From assembly GCA_002049455.2 (NCBI GenBank), contig KV919087.1, forward strand, positions 1-64,000: a stretch of 64,000 nt of DNA, written 5' to 3'. Positions 10,019 through 20,465 of this stretch are shown here, piece by piece. The position numbers and the translations under genes are program-made. The notes under the pieces are model-generated. The model did no database searches. It was not told the DNA's origin and saw nothing but the letters and a program-made list of their open reading frames with translations. Position 1 is the stretch's first letter; each line of letters opens with the position of its first letter. Source of the DNA: Porphyra umbilicalis. Its lineage: Eukaryota; Rhodophyta; Bangiophyceae; Bangiales; Bangiaceae.

Positions 10019-10723
10019 CTAGTGCGAGCGGCGGCACCTGCCGTGCTCGCACACCAGGCCCGTAAAGCACTGCGTGTTGCGGTTGCCGCCGCACTTTTTT
10101 CCAACGCCGACAAACGTGGCGCACTTGCCGCCGACGCAGCTGGCGTTGCCGTAGCACTGGTTGTCCGTGTGCACCCCGCAGCGCTTCCCAGCGGCAACAA
10201 ACTTGAGGCACGTCCCCTTGACGCACGACGCGTCGCCATAGCACTGGTTGTCCGTGTGCTCCCCGCAGCGGGTCCCCGCGGCCACATACGCGAGGCACGT
10301 CCCCTTGACGCACGACGCGTCGCCATGGCACTGGTTGTTTGTGTGTTCCCCGCAGCGCGTCCCCGCGGCCACATAGGTGAGGCACGTCCCTTTGACGCAC
10401 GAGGCGTCGCCATAGCACTGGTTCTTTGTGTGTTTTCCGCAGCGCGTCCCCGCGCCCACATACTTGAGGCAGGTGCCCTTGACGCAGGACGCGTCGTGGT
10501 AGCACTTGACGGGCCCGCCGCACTTGTCGCCGGCGGGCACGTACTCCTTGACGCACCGATTGTGCTCACAGACGAGGCCCGCGTCGCACTTGCCACGCGC
10601 GTTGCACTTGGCGCCGACGCCGGTGCGGACGGCCGTGTTTGGAAGGTTGGTGGCCGACGCGATAGTGGCCGACGCGGTCAGGGCAACGGCGGCGGCGGCC
10701 ACGAGGAGCAGCTTGAAAGCCAT
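10019..10723 (-). CDS. Secreted Cys-rich protein with seven tandem four-Cys modules
   Basis: 234 residues from the ATG at 10723. Residues 1 to about 25 (MAFKLLLVAAAAVALTASAT) form a clear signal peptide. The mature part is seven modules of about 29 residues with spacing Cx7Cx5Cx4C (Cx5Cx5Cx4C in the first two), for example TRCGEHTNNQCHGDASCVKG. The total is 28 cysteines, all consistent with disulfides. Modules 3-5 are nearly identical, so they arose by recent internal duplication. The first and last modules differ and share CEHNRC/CEHGRC. The pattern resembles the loose Dickkopf-N-like Cys-rich repeats of many secreted eukaryotic proteins. A wall, adhesion or defence role is plausible, but no specific function can be read. 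The frame is clean, with codon use typical of the region and no intron needed. Confidence 0.8.
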   Translation of the reverse strand: MAFKLLLVAAAAVALTASATIASATNLPNTAVRTGVGAKCNARGKCDAGLVCEHNRCVKEYVPAGDKCGGPVKCYHDASCVKGTCLKYVGAGTRCGKHTKNQCYGDASCVKGTCLTYVAAGTRCGEHTNNQCHGDASCVKGTCLAYVAAGTRCGEHTDNQCYGDASCVKGTCLKFVAAGKRCGVHTDNQCYGNASCVGGKCATFVGVGKKCGGNRNTQCFTGLVCEHGRCRRSH

Positions 10724-10859
10724 GGTGGAGAAGGAGGGGGGGGACTTGCACCGGTGGCGGCCGCCAGTGGGTGGATATGCGAGTGCGTGTGGATGTGCGT
10801 GGGCGGGGTGTGCGGGTCGCGGTTGGGGGTGCTGAGGAGGGGAGACGCGCCGATGGGCA

Positions 10860-12130
10860 GCAGAGGCCACGCTACTTGTACCGCCGCCGCCTCCCCGCCG
10901 CCGCCCCGCCGCCGCCCCCGCCGCCGCCATTGCCGACGACCGCGACCGTGGCACCCGCACTGTCGGCACGGCCCCGCCCGACGCGGGTCCTCGCTGCCAC
11001 CGTGGCGCTGGTAGTGACTACCGGCGCCGCCGCGACCACCCCGTTGCCGGCATGCCGCCGCCGCCGCGCGCCTCGAGGCGGCGGCCACGCGCCGCCCGCC
11101 CGCCCGCCCGCCCGCCCCGCCCACCCGCCATCCGCACGCCGCCGCGCGGCGGGGATGACCACCGGGTCGCCACCCTCGCCCCCTCCCACCGGCAGCGGTG
11201 GCATCCATGCACCCCGCCGCGACGCGGCGCGGCGCGTCTCAGCACCGACGCGCGCGGGGGGCGCGTCGCCGAAAAAGAAAAGAAAAACCGATGCCCGTGG
11301 ACGTCCCCCGCCCCCCCCCACCATGCGGTCGCGCCGGCCAAGCGCCCGCGCCGATGAGGGTGACGGCGCGGTCGCTTCCGGCCGGCCCTCCGGTTGCGTG
11401 CCGCGGTGCGGGTCGGCGCGCGGGGCGGGCGGGCGGGCGGGCGGGCGGGCGGGCGCGTGGCCCGCCGCCGCCGTCTGGGGACGCCCGCGGGCGGGCGGCG
11501 GCGGGAGCCCGCCGCCCCCGCGACGCGCGCAACGCGTCGGGGGGGCGGCAGCGTGCGTCTCCCGGGCGAAGGCGGGGGGACAACAGGGCGCCACCGGCAT
11601 CGGCGCGGGGGCCGCGCGCGCCTCCGCGGCGGCGGGCGTGCGTCTCACAGGGGCGACCCGTGGGCGCCGCCGACGCGGGCGGCCGCCGCGGCCGTTGCGG
11701 GTGGCGGCGGGGGAGGAGGGGGGGGACCCCCGCGCCCCGGCAGGGGGAGCACCCGCGCGTGCAGCGGGCGGCGGCGGCGGCTGGCGGCGGCGGCGGCGGC
11801 AGCGGCAGCGGAGGCGGGCGCCGCACGTGGAACACACCGCCGCCGCGACGTGTTGACGGTCGTGCGCCTGGTTGGTCCCCTCCCAGCGTGGGACTTGGCG
11901 GCGGGCGGCACGAGCCACGCCTTGTCCGCGTGGCCGAGCAGCAGCGGATCAAAGCGGCCGAGCAGCCGCGCGCGGGGGGCCGGGGGGGGAGGCGGGCACC
12001 CCGCCCACGGTCCGCGGCGAGCACGTAGCCATCGCCGAGCAGCGCCGCGTCGGCATGGAGGGCGCTGTCTCTACGGGCACGGCCGTCCGTCGCGCACCCA
12101 GTGCCGCTTGGTTTGCCCGCGGGGACCGCC
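10860..12130. other. very GC-rich low-complexity stretch, no gene assigned
   Basis: Runs of cgg/ccg and ggcgggcg (11,425-11,455) keep nearly all six frames open. Minus-strand frames contain fragments that read like protein ([20 protein letters not shown] near 12.0 kb; a [12 protein letters not shown] cluster near 11.8 kb), but in different frames. A frame-split or spliced minus-strand gene cannot be excluded. Divergent promoters with the Cys-rich gene may lie at 10,724-10,860. Confidence 0.3.
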
Positions 12131-14289
12131 ATCATGGCAAAACCATGGTGGTCCCTGTATTTATGAGGCACGCGAGCCAAGTATATTCTCAGTACGATCC
12201 AATTGATTGATATCAATACTGTCAATACAGTCTTTCTCCATTCCTGTAGGTTCCTTTGCTATCCACCCCTGGATAAGAACGAGACAGCTTTGCACTGCCA
12301 GGAAGGGCGATTTTGCCATCTTCTGCACGAAAAAAGAGGGTTACTTAGGAGTCTGTCAGGCGACGAAAAGGGTGGACAGCACTGGAGAAAGACTGTACTG
12401 GCCTGGACGTTCTAGATGGCCACCTTCGCACAGACTCGTACCACGATGCACCCGCCCGTTTGGCAGACTGCCTCCGCGACGCATGTCGATATGGTGTCTG
12501 CGACCATGTGTCCTCGGCGTGTTTCATCCTCTCCATCCCCTGGCTCAAGCACTCGTTCTAATATTGACGACGTGCAGGCCCGCGACAGGACTCCTGCGCC
12601 ATGCGCACGCCAGCTGATGCCGTCGTCGACCTGGTTGGCTTTTTGCGCTTTTGTCTTTCACATCGCAGGCGATATCATTATTGTCGCACAGCTCTGGTCA
12701 TGTGATAATTGGGAGGCGGTAGCTACGTTGACATATGTGAAGTATTTTGCGTGCACGCCGCCACGCTCTACCAGTCAGTCTGTCGGAAGACCTTGCTGTG
12801 TCAGCAGCGACCGCAGCCATTCGGCAGGAATATAAGAGGCTGTGGTTGGTTGGTGAACAGGTGGAAGGGATGTTGTTGACGTAGGGGCAAGACAAAATAA
12901 TGGGTTCCGCGAGGCGAAGTGACGAGAGTGGTTTGTCAGACGGGCTGATGCTGTCGCCGCTGGTCACAGGGACAGAATTGGGGGCTGGATAGAGACAAGT
13001 TGATCTTCAAATAGTAAAATTACTGATGTCAACTCTTGCGCCTTCGCCGGAACTATCCGTCCGACACCAATTCTTAGCAACTGGCCTCTGATGAAGGCTT
13101 AATCTTATCCCCACCGGAAAATAAAAATATGGCTCGTCTCAGGAGAGTCTGGAGGGGTTCGCGGTTTTTTCCGTTTCCGCTGGGGCGCTTCCGTTCTTCT
13201 ACTGGAAAATGCACCCAAGAAAATGTCTGCACTAGTTCTTGACACAATGATTTCTCATATGAGAACGGCTCGGAATCGCACATTACAGTCAGAAAAACTT
13301 AGTATGAACGGAGTATTTGATCATCTGGAGCCCCGAGTTTCCATCCTTGTGTCGCCTTCGACCACACGCAGGAGCTGTGTGGACAGCGAAGGGAGCGCGT
13401 GTAGCTCTAGACGCTTCGCAGACGAGGGGCACATGAGTTGTCGAGGAACCTCTAGGGTCATGAGACTCAGAGAGTTGCTAAAACAAAACTTTGGGCGGGG
13501 GTCGAGGATAGAGCAGGGGGGAGGGAGGGGGGAGGCGGGGGGGAAGGCTGCAGGCCAAGGACAGACGTGGGGACGGGAGGCGCACGGGTGGGGGAGGAAG
13601 GGGGGCGGATGGGAAGGGGGGAGGTGGGATAGGGGGGCTCAGGGGCTATCAGATGGACGATAAAATGATGAGTAAGCCTGTGCTGGTACGCAGGGAATTG
13701 GGACAGGGTTGTGCTCTGGTGACATGAAGGGCGGGGGGTGGGGGGGGCGATGGGTAGCCCTGAAAAACTCGCACAGTACAATTTGACCACAAAACTCGGG
13801 CTCCAGAGCCTCTCTCATGTGCTGACCGCACCTTTTCGTCAACCTTGGCCGAGAAATCGGCCCATACAGCCACTACGGGGCTCCGGGGTGCATCGGAGTG
13901 ACTCGACATCCGGATCATTGCGACGAACGCGGGCGGGTGCAAGACGCTCCGATCGGAAATCACTGGAATGGCTCTGTGGACGCGGAATTGCACTGATCCG
14001 GCCATGTACTTTTTCCTGCTCTTTTCCAGGGAAACACGCTGTTCTCGTCCAGGAGTGCTCCGTTGGAGGCACAAAAGGCATCGTTGGAGAGCTGATGAGT
14101 TCACGAGTCCAGTGGTGTGACTCAGACCGCGCTGATATGCTTTGTTTATTTTATAAAAAACAGTGAACTGCGCCGTAGGCGGTTCCGGAGCATCCCCAGG
14201 AACCCGATTTCATATGTAAACACTGTGGATTTTCCACACAACCCCGATTTGCTAAGAACTGGTGCAAGTGTCAAGAACTGGTGACAGAC
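12131..14289. other. gene-free stretch with a G-rich strand at 13.49-13.75 kb
   Basis: No gene family recognised. From 13,490 to 13,745 the plus strand is almost all purine, with many runs of four or more G. Such a tract could form G-quadruplexes or a purine triplex. Confidence 0.45.
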
Positions 14290-14295
14290 GGATAC

Positions 14296-14522
14296 GTGCA
14301 GCGCGGTGCATCCCGGGGTTGTCAACATACAGCCGTTCTCTCAAAAACCTCGCACGCCAACTGTTACACCACTCTGACAAATCGACCTCTGCGACCCCGT
14401 GAAGGCCGATTTGTCAGAGTGGTGCAACAGTTGGCGTGCGAGGTTTTTGAGAGAACGGCTGTACGCGGCGCGGCCGCGTATCCTATGTTGACAAATCGGG
14501 GATGCACCGGGCTGCAGCGCAC
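14296..14522. mobile_element. Foldback (long hairpin) element
   Basis: Arms at 14331-14384 and 14407-14460 are reverse complements over 54 bases with one mismatch, around a 22-base loop. The match resumes outward with gaps: gcggtgcatccc and ttgtcaacata on the left, tatgttgacaa and gggatgcaccgg on the right. Total about 225 bp, non-coding. No target duplication was recognised. Confidence 0.7.
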
Positions 14523-14717
14523 CCCGCCGCGACCGTCACGAGCCAATAGGAGCTTCGAATCGCGGACCCCGTCTTCTGCGAAAGCGGTCTGCGAAAGGGC
14601 CTCACCCGTTCGCAGCACGTTTCGCAGTTCCGCGGGGCCCGCAAAACCGGGGTGCATTATCTGGAGGCAGTAATTGGAAACTATCCATGCCTGCCAGAAA
14701 AGTGGCAGGTGGGGGGG

Positions 14718-14880
14718 CTAGTGTCTATTCTACCAGCGACCTCATTTGATCCCTTTGACCTCATTTGATTCCCTTTTTCAGCAGCTGTTTGCAGATTTTT
14801 CTCGTTGTCTGTGGTCTTTTCTGAGGGCACAAATGAGCTGACCGCACTCTGATTACTCTTGAGGCAACTGGAGGGCATCC
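14718..14880 (+). mobile_element. One-ended relative of the 8.2-kb MITE
   Basis: Begins with the same terminal sequence, ctagtgtctattctacc, followed by two copies of cctcatttgat (the half of the palindrome found in the other copy) and a weakly similar interior (ttactcttg...aact). No matching right end is seen downstream, so the copy is truncated or its far end has diverged. Confidence 0.55.
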
Positions 14881-15058
14881 CGCTTTGAGCAGTAGTTCTT
14901 CGTCGCGGGAAACATCCGCATTAGGAGGAGATAGTGGCACTAAATTACGGGACCGCAGCCTAATAAAGCGCCACCAGCAAGCCCTGGCCACACTCCTGTC
15001 AAGTACAAGGTTATCCGGCCTCGACGCTGTTTCTCTGGAAATGTTACCCGTCACAGCG

Positions 15059-17170
15059 CAGTGGGGCTTAGACCGTGTACCTTACGGATCTGCTGATTCC
15101 GTGTTGCAGGCTGTTGGCCGGCCAGCGCGGCGCAACGTTCACGGGCGGGGCCGTCACCCCGCCGCGCAGCGCACCTCCGCACGACGGGCGGGGCGGCCGA
15201 CACGGCGCATATGCGGGCGGGTGGGGTCGACCGCCGCGCGACGGGGTGCCACTAACCGTACCGGTAGATCGTCGGGAGTCGGTACCAGCCAAACGAACGC
15301 CAGACGAAACGAATGAAAAACAAACGATGATTCCGTCTGGCATTCGTCTGTTCGTCGTCTGGCGATCGTCTGACACACGAGCGCCAGACGCGAGCCAGAC
15401 GAAAGCCAGTTTCGTAAGCTCGGTAACTCGACGGTCGCGGCACGTGCGCGGACCAAATCTAGAGCGGGCAGGCCATGCCTTCGTCAGTGGGCTGGCTTGT
15501 GCGGCCCGACGGCACACCGAGTCTCTCCAGGAGCCTGCAAGTGGTCAAGGTCTCGCTGCTGACAGCACAGAAATAACTCTTTTCCCTACTGCCCATCTGC
15601 TTGCGGACTTCACGTCGTGACGAAGACAAATGGTGGTAACTGACACGCCTGAAGGCCGCTCTCCGGGGGCTACGGTGCTACGTCATGGATAGCGGCATGC
15701 AGCAACTAAGTACGCTGTGTCGTCGTCCACGGCGTCCCCTGTGGCCACCCAGAGCGCCTTGTAACCGTGTTTCTTTCGAAGTTAAAAATTCACGTGGTCA
15801 GGAGAGGGCGCGAGTGGAAGCAAGAGGAGAGGGCCCGCTGTGCGTTTGAGACGACAAGGCCTCTGTTCGACTTGCCCTTCACAGCCCCGGCCCGCCCCGG
15901 TGAGTCCTTGCTCGCCCTCGCGCCGCGTGTTGTTCCTTCGCTGCCCCCCGCTCCATCCGCTGGACCCCCCCACTGTCGGGGCCGCTCTCCTCAACCTCTT
16001 TGTGTCATCGTTGTCTGTTTTACTTACTCCCCCCTTATCCAATGTTGACACCAGAGGTACGCGGAGGGGGTGGCGGCGCTCTTTTCGTGAGATGAGAAGC
16101 GAGTGTCATGCCTCCGCGGCGCCCTCTGCCGGGAGTGGTGGTGGGATGTGGGGAGCGAGTTGGGGCAGTCGGTGATGCTTGTGCTGGTGGTGGCGTGGTA
16201 CATTGGATGAGAGTTAGAGGGCGGTTGGTAGTGGATCTTTGGACCTGTGTACCAGCATATGGTGGGATGGCTAGCAGAGATGGCGCTGACAGGGAGGCTG
16301 CGGATGGCATGAGGGGGGCGTGGGTAGGCTGGCGTGGGGGCGGGGTGGCGACGCGGTAGGTAGAGCGGTGGGGTTGTAGGTGCAGCGGCGGGGTGGTAGG
16401 TGGGCCGACGGGGTGGCGAGGCTGGACTGCCGGGGAAGCCCGGCCGGTCCGTACCGGCGGGCAGGACGAATCGTTCGTATGACTGGGCTAAACTATAGCC
16501 TCTAACGGGCAATACAAAAGTAATGCAGGCACACAAAGACTTAGAGAGGTACAGAGATGGATCTGCTGACACCTGCGCTCATGGCCTATCCAGCTTGGTC
16601 GATATGCCCAAAAGTTCTGCCAAACGAAACACAGACGAAGCGAACGCACGACAAGCTTACGAACGGGCAGACGAAAACCCGTTCGTCTGGCGACCGTCTG
16701 TCAAACGCCTGCCAGACGAAAGGCTTACGAAACCGGCTTTCGTCTGGTTGGTACCAACCTCCGACGATGTTGTCAGCAACCGCCGACGCGCCGCCGCAAC
16801 AGAAGCCGGCGCGCAGGCACGATCACCCGCGGGTCATCGTGGGCGCTTCGAAATCGAGAAGTCGCCGCGCGCGGGCGCCGCGCGCAACTCGGGGCGGTGG
16901 GGGGTGGCAGGGGGGCAGCCGCCGCCCGGGCCCTGTGACCCTTGTGTCAGGACAGTCCTTCTCAGCCACGTCACTCTATTCGCTTTTAGCGTCATCGCGA
17001 CCCTGACACGCCCTCAGATCCCTGAGGACACGAACGCAGACTGCCACCTCTGAAACGGAGAGCAAGTCTCGTGATCAAGTATATGTGTGCATCACTACAC
17101 TTTGACAGCACCCTGTCCTAAAGTCCAGGGAATTCGCATATCTGTAAGGTACACGGTCTAAGCCCCACTG
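15059..17170. mobile_element. Possible 2.1-kb inverted-repeat DNA element rich in CAGACGAA motifs
   Basis: The sequence cagtggggcttagaccgtgt at 15059, continuing through gtaccttac, reappears inverted ending at 17170. Further in, both sides have a block beginning with a tcgtcgg/ggtacca core and many CAGACGAA or TTCGTCTG copies (15265-15430 and, inverted, 16605-16775). The CAGTG tip fits the hAT consensus, but no 8-bp target duplication was found. The interior has no recognisable transposase, so it would be non-autonomous. Exact ends are uncertain. Confidence 0.5.
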
Positions 17171-18080
17171 CGCAGAGGAACTGAGGACCTCGGTTTCGCC
17201 GTGTGCACTCTTGCCTAAAACGGAAATTCCAGGCACGTGCGTACAATACCCTGTCCTTTAGAGCATTCCCACCAATGTCGGGCCAACGGTCTGAAACGGT
17301 GAAATGAAACCGCTACGTGTGGCCCTGCGAGTGGTCAGTTGCCAACGGGCCAACGCGTTGCCAACGGGCAATGTAATGGGTGAAACAGAGTGGGCTACCT
17401 TTCGAAGATCTGAGCGCCGTTGGCCTCGACGTTGTTGGCCGCACTTCGTGGTTGCCAACGGAGGACACGTATCAGCGTCGTCGCCAGTATCGAAATGAAG
17501 AGGCGTCCGTCGAATACGTGCCGAACATGTCATGGAAAGCGTGTGAACGGAGCCCAAACCGCCCAAATCAGGGCAATCTAGCGAGACACGTGGAGGCCTT
17601 TGGGTACCAATCTGGATCGAATCCGCTCGAGTGCGGGACGTGTGTTGCGGTCGCACCGCCCCAGGCTGTGGCAGGTGCTGGAGCCTGAATCATGGCGGTC
17701 GAACCGTCGCCAGCGGCCACAGTGGCCTGACAAACCGCGCAAACGGGTGGCTCGAGAGCCATGCGCGTGGCACAAGGGCTGCGCCCCTGTGCACCTCTGC
17801 TGCGTGCCTGCCCCCATCTGCTGAGTCAGACCGATTGCACCGCGCAGTCACTCCCCCTGTGACGCCTTGGGTGCCTCCAGAGGGCCGAGGACGGGCCAGA
17901 ATTGAGAAATGGATCGCGCTGGCGGACTCATCGGCACTCGTGTGTGTCCACCTGAGCGTCCGTGGTGTGTCCCCCGGGACGTGGGGACGAGTGCCAGGGC
18001 TTTCGGGGCGGTGTCCTTGACAGCCACGTGAACAATATCTCAGTGCAACCGTCCACTCACTCGCGAGTGCGTGATGGCTG
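17171..18080. other. gene-free stretch
   Basis: Short direct repeats of ttgccaacggg (about 17,339-17,370 and 17,452) are the only structure seen. Confidence 0.4.
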
Positions 18081-18082
18081 AC

Positions 18083-18150
18083 GGCGGGCGAGCATCGAAA
18101 AACACTCCCAACATCATAGGCTGTTTCCAACGTCCAGAAGGGGTTGAAGC
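18083..18150 (+). repeat. Copy of a dispersed repeat that also forms the target of copia element C
   Basis: About 65 bases (aacactcccaacatcatagg onward, through gtttccaacgtccagaaggg) match, inverted, the joined flanks of element C (43,690-43,746 plus 55,649-55,690). It is therefore a multicopy sequence older than element C. Confidence 0.6.
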
Positions 18151-18319
18151 GATTCGCATCACCCCCCTCTATTGCCCATCTGGACGTCGCGTGGTCTCGA
18201 TATTTGAAGCGAGTGTGGCACGCGCGCGCACGTGTCTGCTCGCTTATGAGCCCTCGGACCGCATGGTCTACTTCTTGTTCCATAGAGGGTCACTTTGGGT
18301 ACATCGCAGGTACTGATCA

Positions 18320-19160
18320 GCACATGTTCGGCCCGCCATGCGCCACCGCGGGCCCGCGGTTTTTGGCGTGGCCCCGCACGGGTGCATCGGCGATACTCGC
18401 CGCTACGGTGCGCGTGCGCGATGGGCACCTGTAGCTCGTCGTGCGCTTCTCGCCCGCCATTTTGCGGGGTATGGACCGGTATCGCACCCTGCGGTAGCTC
18501 TGTAGTTGCTGAGGCGCGCTGGGGGGGGGGGGGAGGGGAGGCAGGATGCGCTTCAGGGCGTGGCCGCACCACTACCGCGGCCGGGGTCCCCTGGGTGTGG
18601 GGGTCGCTATTTGGGACAAGCGGCCTGGTGGGCGTGACCACATCGGGCAACGCGCGTCAGCTTGGTACAGGCCTCGGTGGTGCGCTGCGGCTCGTTTGTG
18701 GCGAGGTCTGCGGTGCGACCCGGGATGACCTGGTCACAGCCGGACAGTGGTGGTGGTGGGGGAGCGTGGGGCAGGCCGGCGTCGGTCTTTGGCTCGCAGG
18801 ACCCCACTGGGCTGCAAGGATGGTCGCGCGCGCCGCACGGAGCGTACGGCCTTGGGAGCCAGGGGGAGAAGCCGCTCCAACCAACTGTTTCCCTTACGTC
18901 GCTTCCTACGGCAGCGCTGGATTTGGCACCTGGGATGGTGGCGCCGGCGCCGGCGTGCGAGCCTCTGGGTGTTGGAGTTGAGCGTGTGGTCTGTCCCCCG
19001 CCTTGACAACTCCCCCTACCCCCTTTGTTTCCCCCTCTTTCTGCTACTGGACCCCCCCCTCACTCATTGGACCGCACGGGGATGCCTGCCCTCCCGGCCC
19101 CAACCGGCATACTTGGGGCCGAAGCCAGGGGCTGGACCGCCTGCGCATCCGTCCCTATGC
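18320..19160. other. gene-free stretch
   Basis: A run of about a dozen G near 18,518 and generally GC-rich sequence. A plus-strand frame of 228 codons is open but lacks any recognisable domain and is matched by open frames in other registers. Confidence 0.35.
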
Positions 19161-19199
19161 TGCCTCCCATTGGTGTGTTGCGAGATCAACTCGTGCTGC

Positions 19200-19440
19200 C
19201 ACCACTCTCGCTCCCATCCCCGCCACCGCGGCGGCTGTCCCCGCCCCCGCCACGACGGTTGCTGCCCCAGCCACGACGGCCCCCGTCCACGCCACCACGG
19301 GCCCCGCCCCCGCCACCACGGGCCCCGCCCCCGCCATCACGGTCCCCACCCCCACCATCAAGAGCCCCGCCCCTACCACCACGGTCCCCGCCACCGCCCG
19401 TGCGGTCCACGCCACCGCCGGTTCGGTCGCCGCCGCTGTC
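19200..19440. repeat. Degenerate 18-bp minisatellite
   Basis: Units like caccacgggccccgcccc repeat about a dozen times. On the plus strand they encode an ATTGPAPATT-type Pro/Thr/Ala repeat inside a 167-codon frame (19003-19506). It could be a wall-type repeat protein or simply a GC minisatellite. Confidence 0.55.
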
Positions 19441-19886
19441 GCGGGAGGATGCCTCGTCCGTTCCTCAGCGGCCGGGCCCGGCGACGGCCGGGGCGTTCAC
19501 TCTTAAGAGGGCGGCCGGTCGTGGCGGCAACACCACCACTCCCCCCGCGGCCTCACCACCGGTCAAGGCGGAGGCTACCACCCTGCCCCTGGCGGGCAGC
19601 TGGCTGCGGGGGGCATTGGGGCGATACTCGGCATGGTTTGCGTGCTCGGCCGCCAGCTTTTGAGCATGGCTGGAATGAAGCCGAGATGGACGGGCTTCTG
19701 GATTGTGCTAGAGGCCGGGGACGGGACCGACGCGTCGCCTTTCACCGGAAAGGTCATCAACTGCGCGGTCAGCGCGAATGAGCAGCAAGATAACATTGCC
19801 AAGAACTGGTGGGAGTTCCGGGGCGGCAGAGAAGGCCGGTGGCGGCGTCAACAGGCCGCTGCATAAGGCGCTGGGGGGGGGGACCG

Positions 19887-20304
19887 TGTTGGACTGTGAT
19901 GCTCGTCGCCGACTCCACTGGCGGTTCGCGGATGGATGATGATCGGTGACCCTTATGGTACCCCACATGGTACATTTGCAAGACGTGGTCAAGTTGCACA
20001 CATTTGTGTTGGGTCATCTTGGGGCGTTACGTTTGGCATGTTTTGGATTTGATCTTCGCTTTGCTCTAGTGGCTTTTGATTTGGTGAGTGAATCGATTTG
20101 GTGCGAGGGCGTGGGCGTTGGTGTGGGCGCGAGAGGGGGGAGCACTTGGGCCGGTGGGGACTATTTGAGAGGTGCTCTCGGTTGGGAGAGGCGGGCGAAC
20201 CTTAGGACAACCAACAAAGCACGTTCGCACACACACACACAAGCTCAAGCCACTCAACCACTTCACCGTGGTCCCCCAACCCCTATCCCCACTGCGAATC
20301 AACA
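19887..20304 (+). repeat. 5' LTR of element A
   Basis: 418 bp, TG...CA ends. It contains a short (ca)n run near its 3' end. The last 50 bases resemble the LTR end of element B. Confidence 0.92.
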
Positions 20305-20318
20305 GGTTATGGGCCCAG
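20305..20318 (+). promoter_or_regulatory. Primer-binding site of element A (initiator tRNA-Met anticodon arm)
   Basis: GGTTATGGGCCCAG follows the LTR directly. It is complementary to CUGGGCCCAUAACC, the anticodon stem-loop of eukaryotic initiator tRNA-Met. This implies an internally cut half-tRNA primer, as known for Drosophila copia and yeast Ty5. Confidence 0.85.
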
Positions 20319-20465
20319 AGCCGGGGCTGTGACAAGAGCAAGGTGTGCCAGCTGGTGTCGCGGCGGTCGCGGCAAGTGCGAAGAAGACGAGGTCAAGGTG
20401 GTTCAAGGACGTGACGGTCAAGGCGCACGGCTCGGCAAGGTCGGGCGCTACGACAAGAAGACAAC

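Noticed and set aside
10860-12130. Several 270-360 codon genes on both strands
   Set aside because: All frames are open at once, composition is Arg/Ala/Pro/Gly only, and no motif continues in one frame.
18295-18981. 228-codon plus-strand protein
   Set aside because: Low-complexity Gly/Trp/Ala content, no domain, and other frames are equally open.
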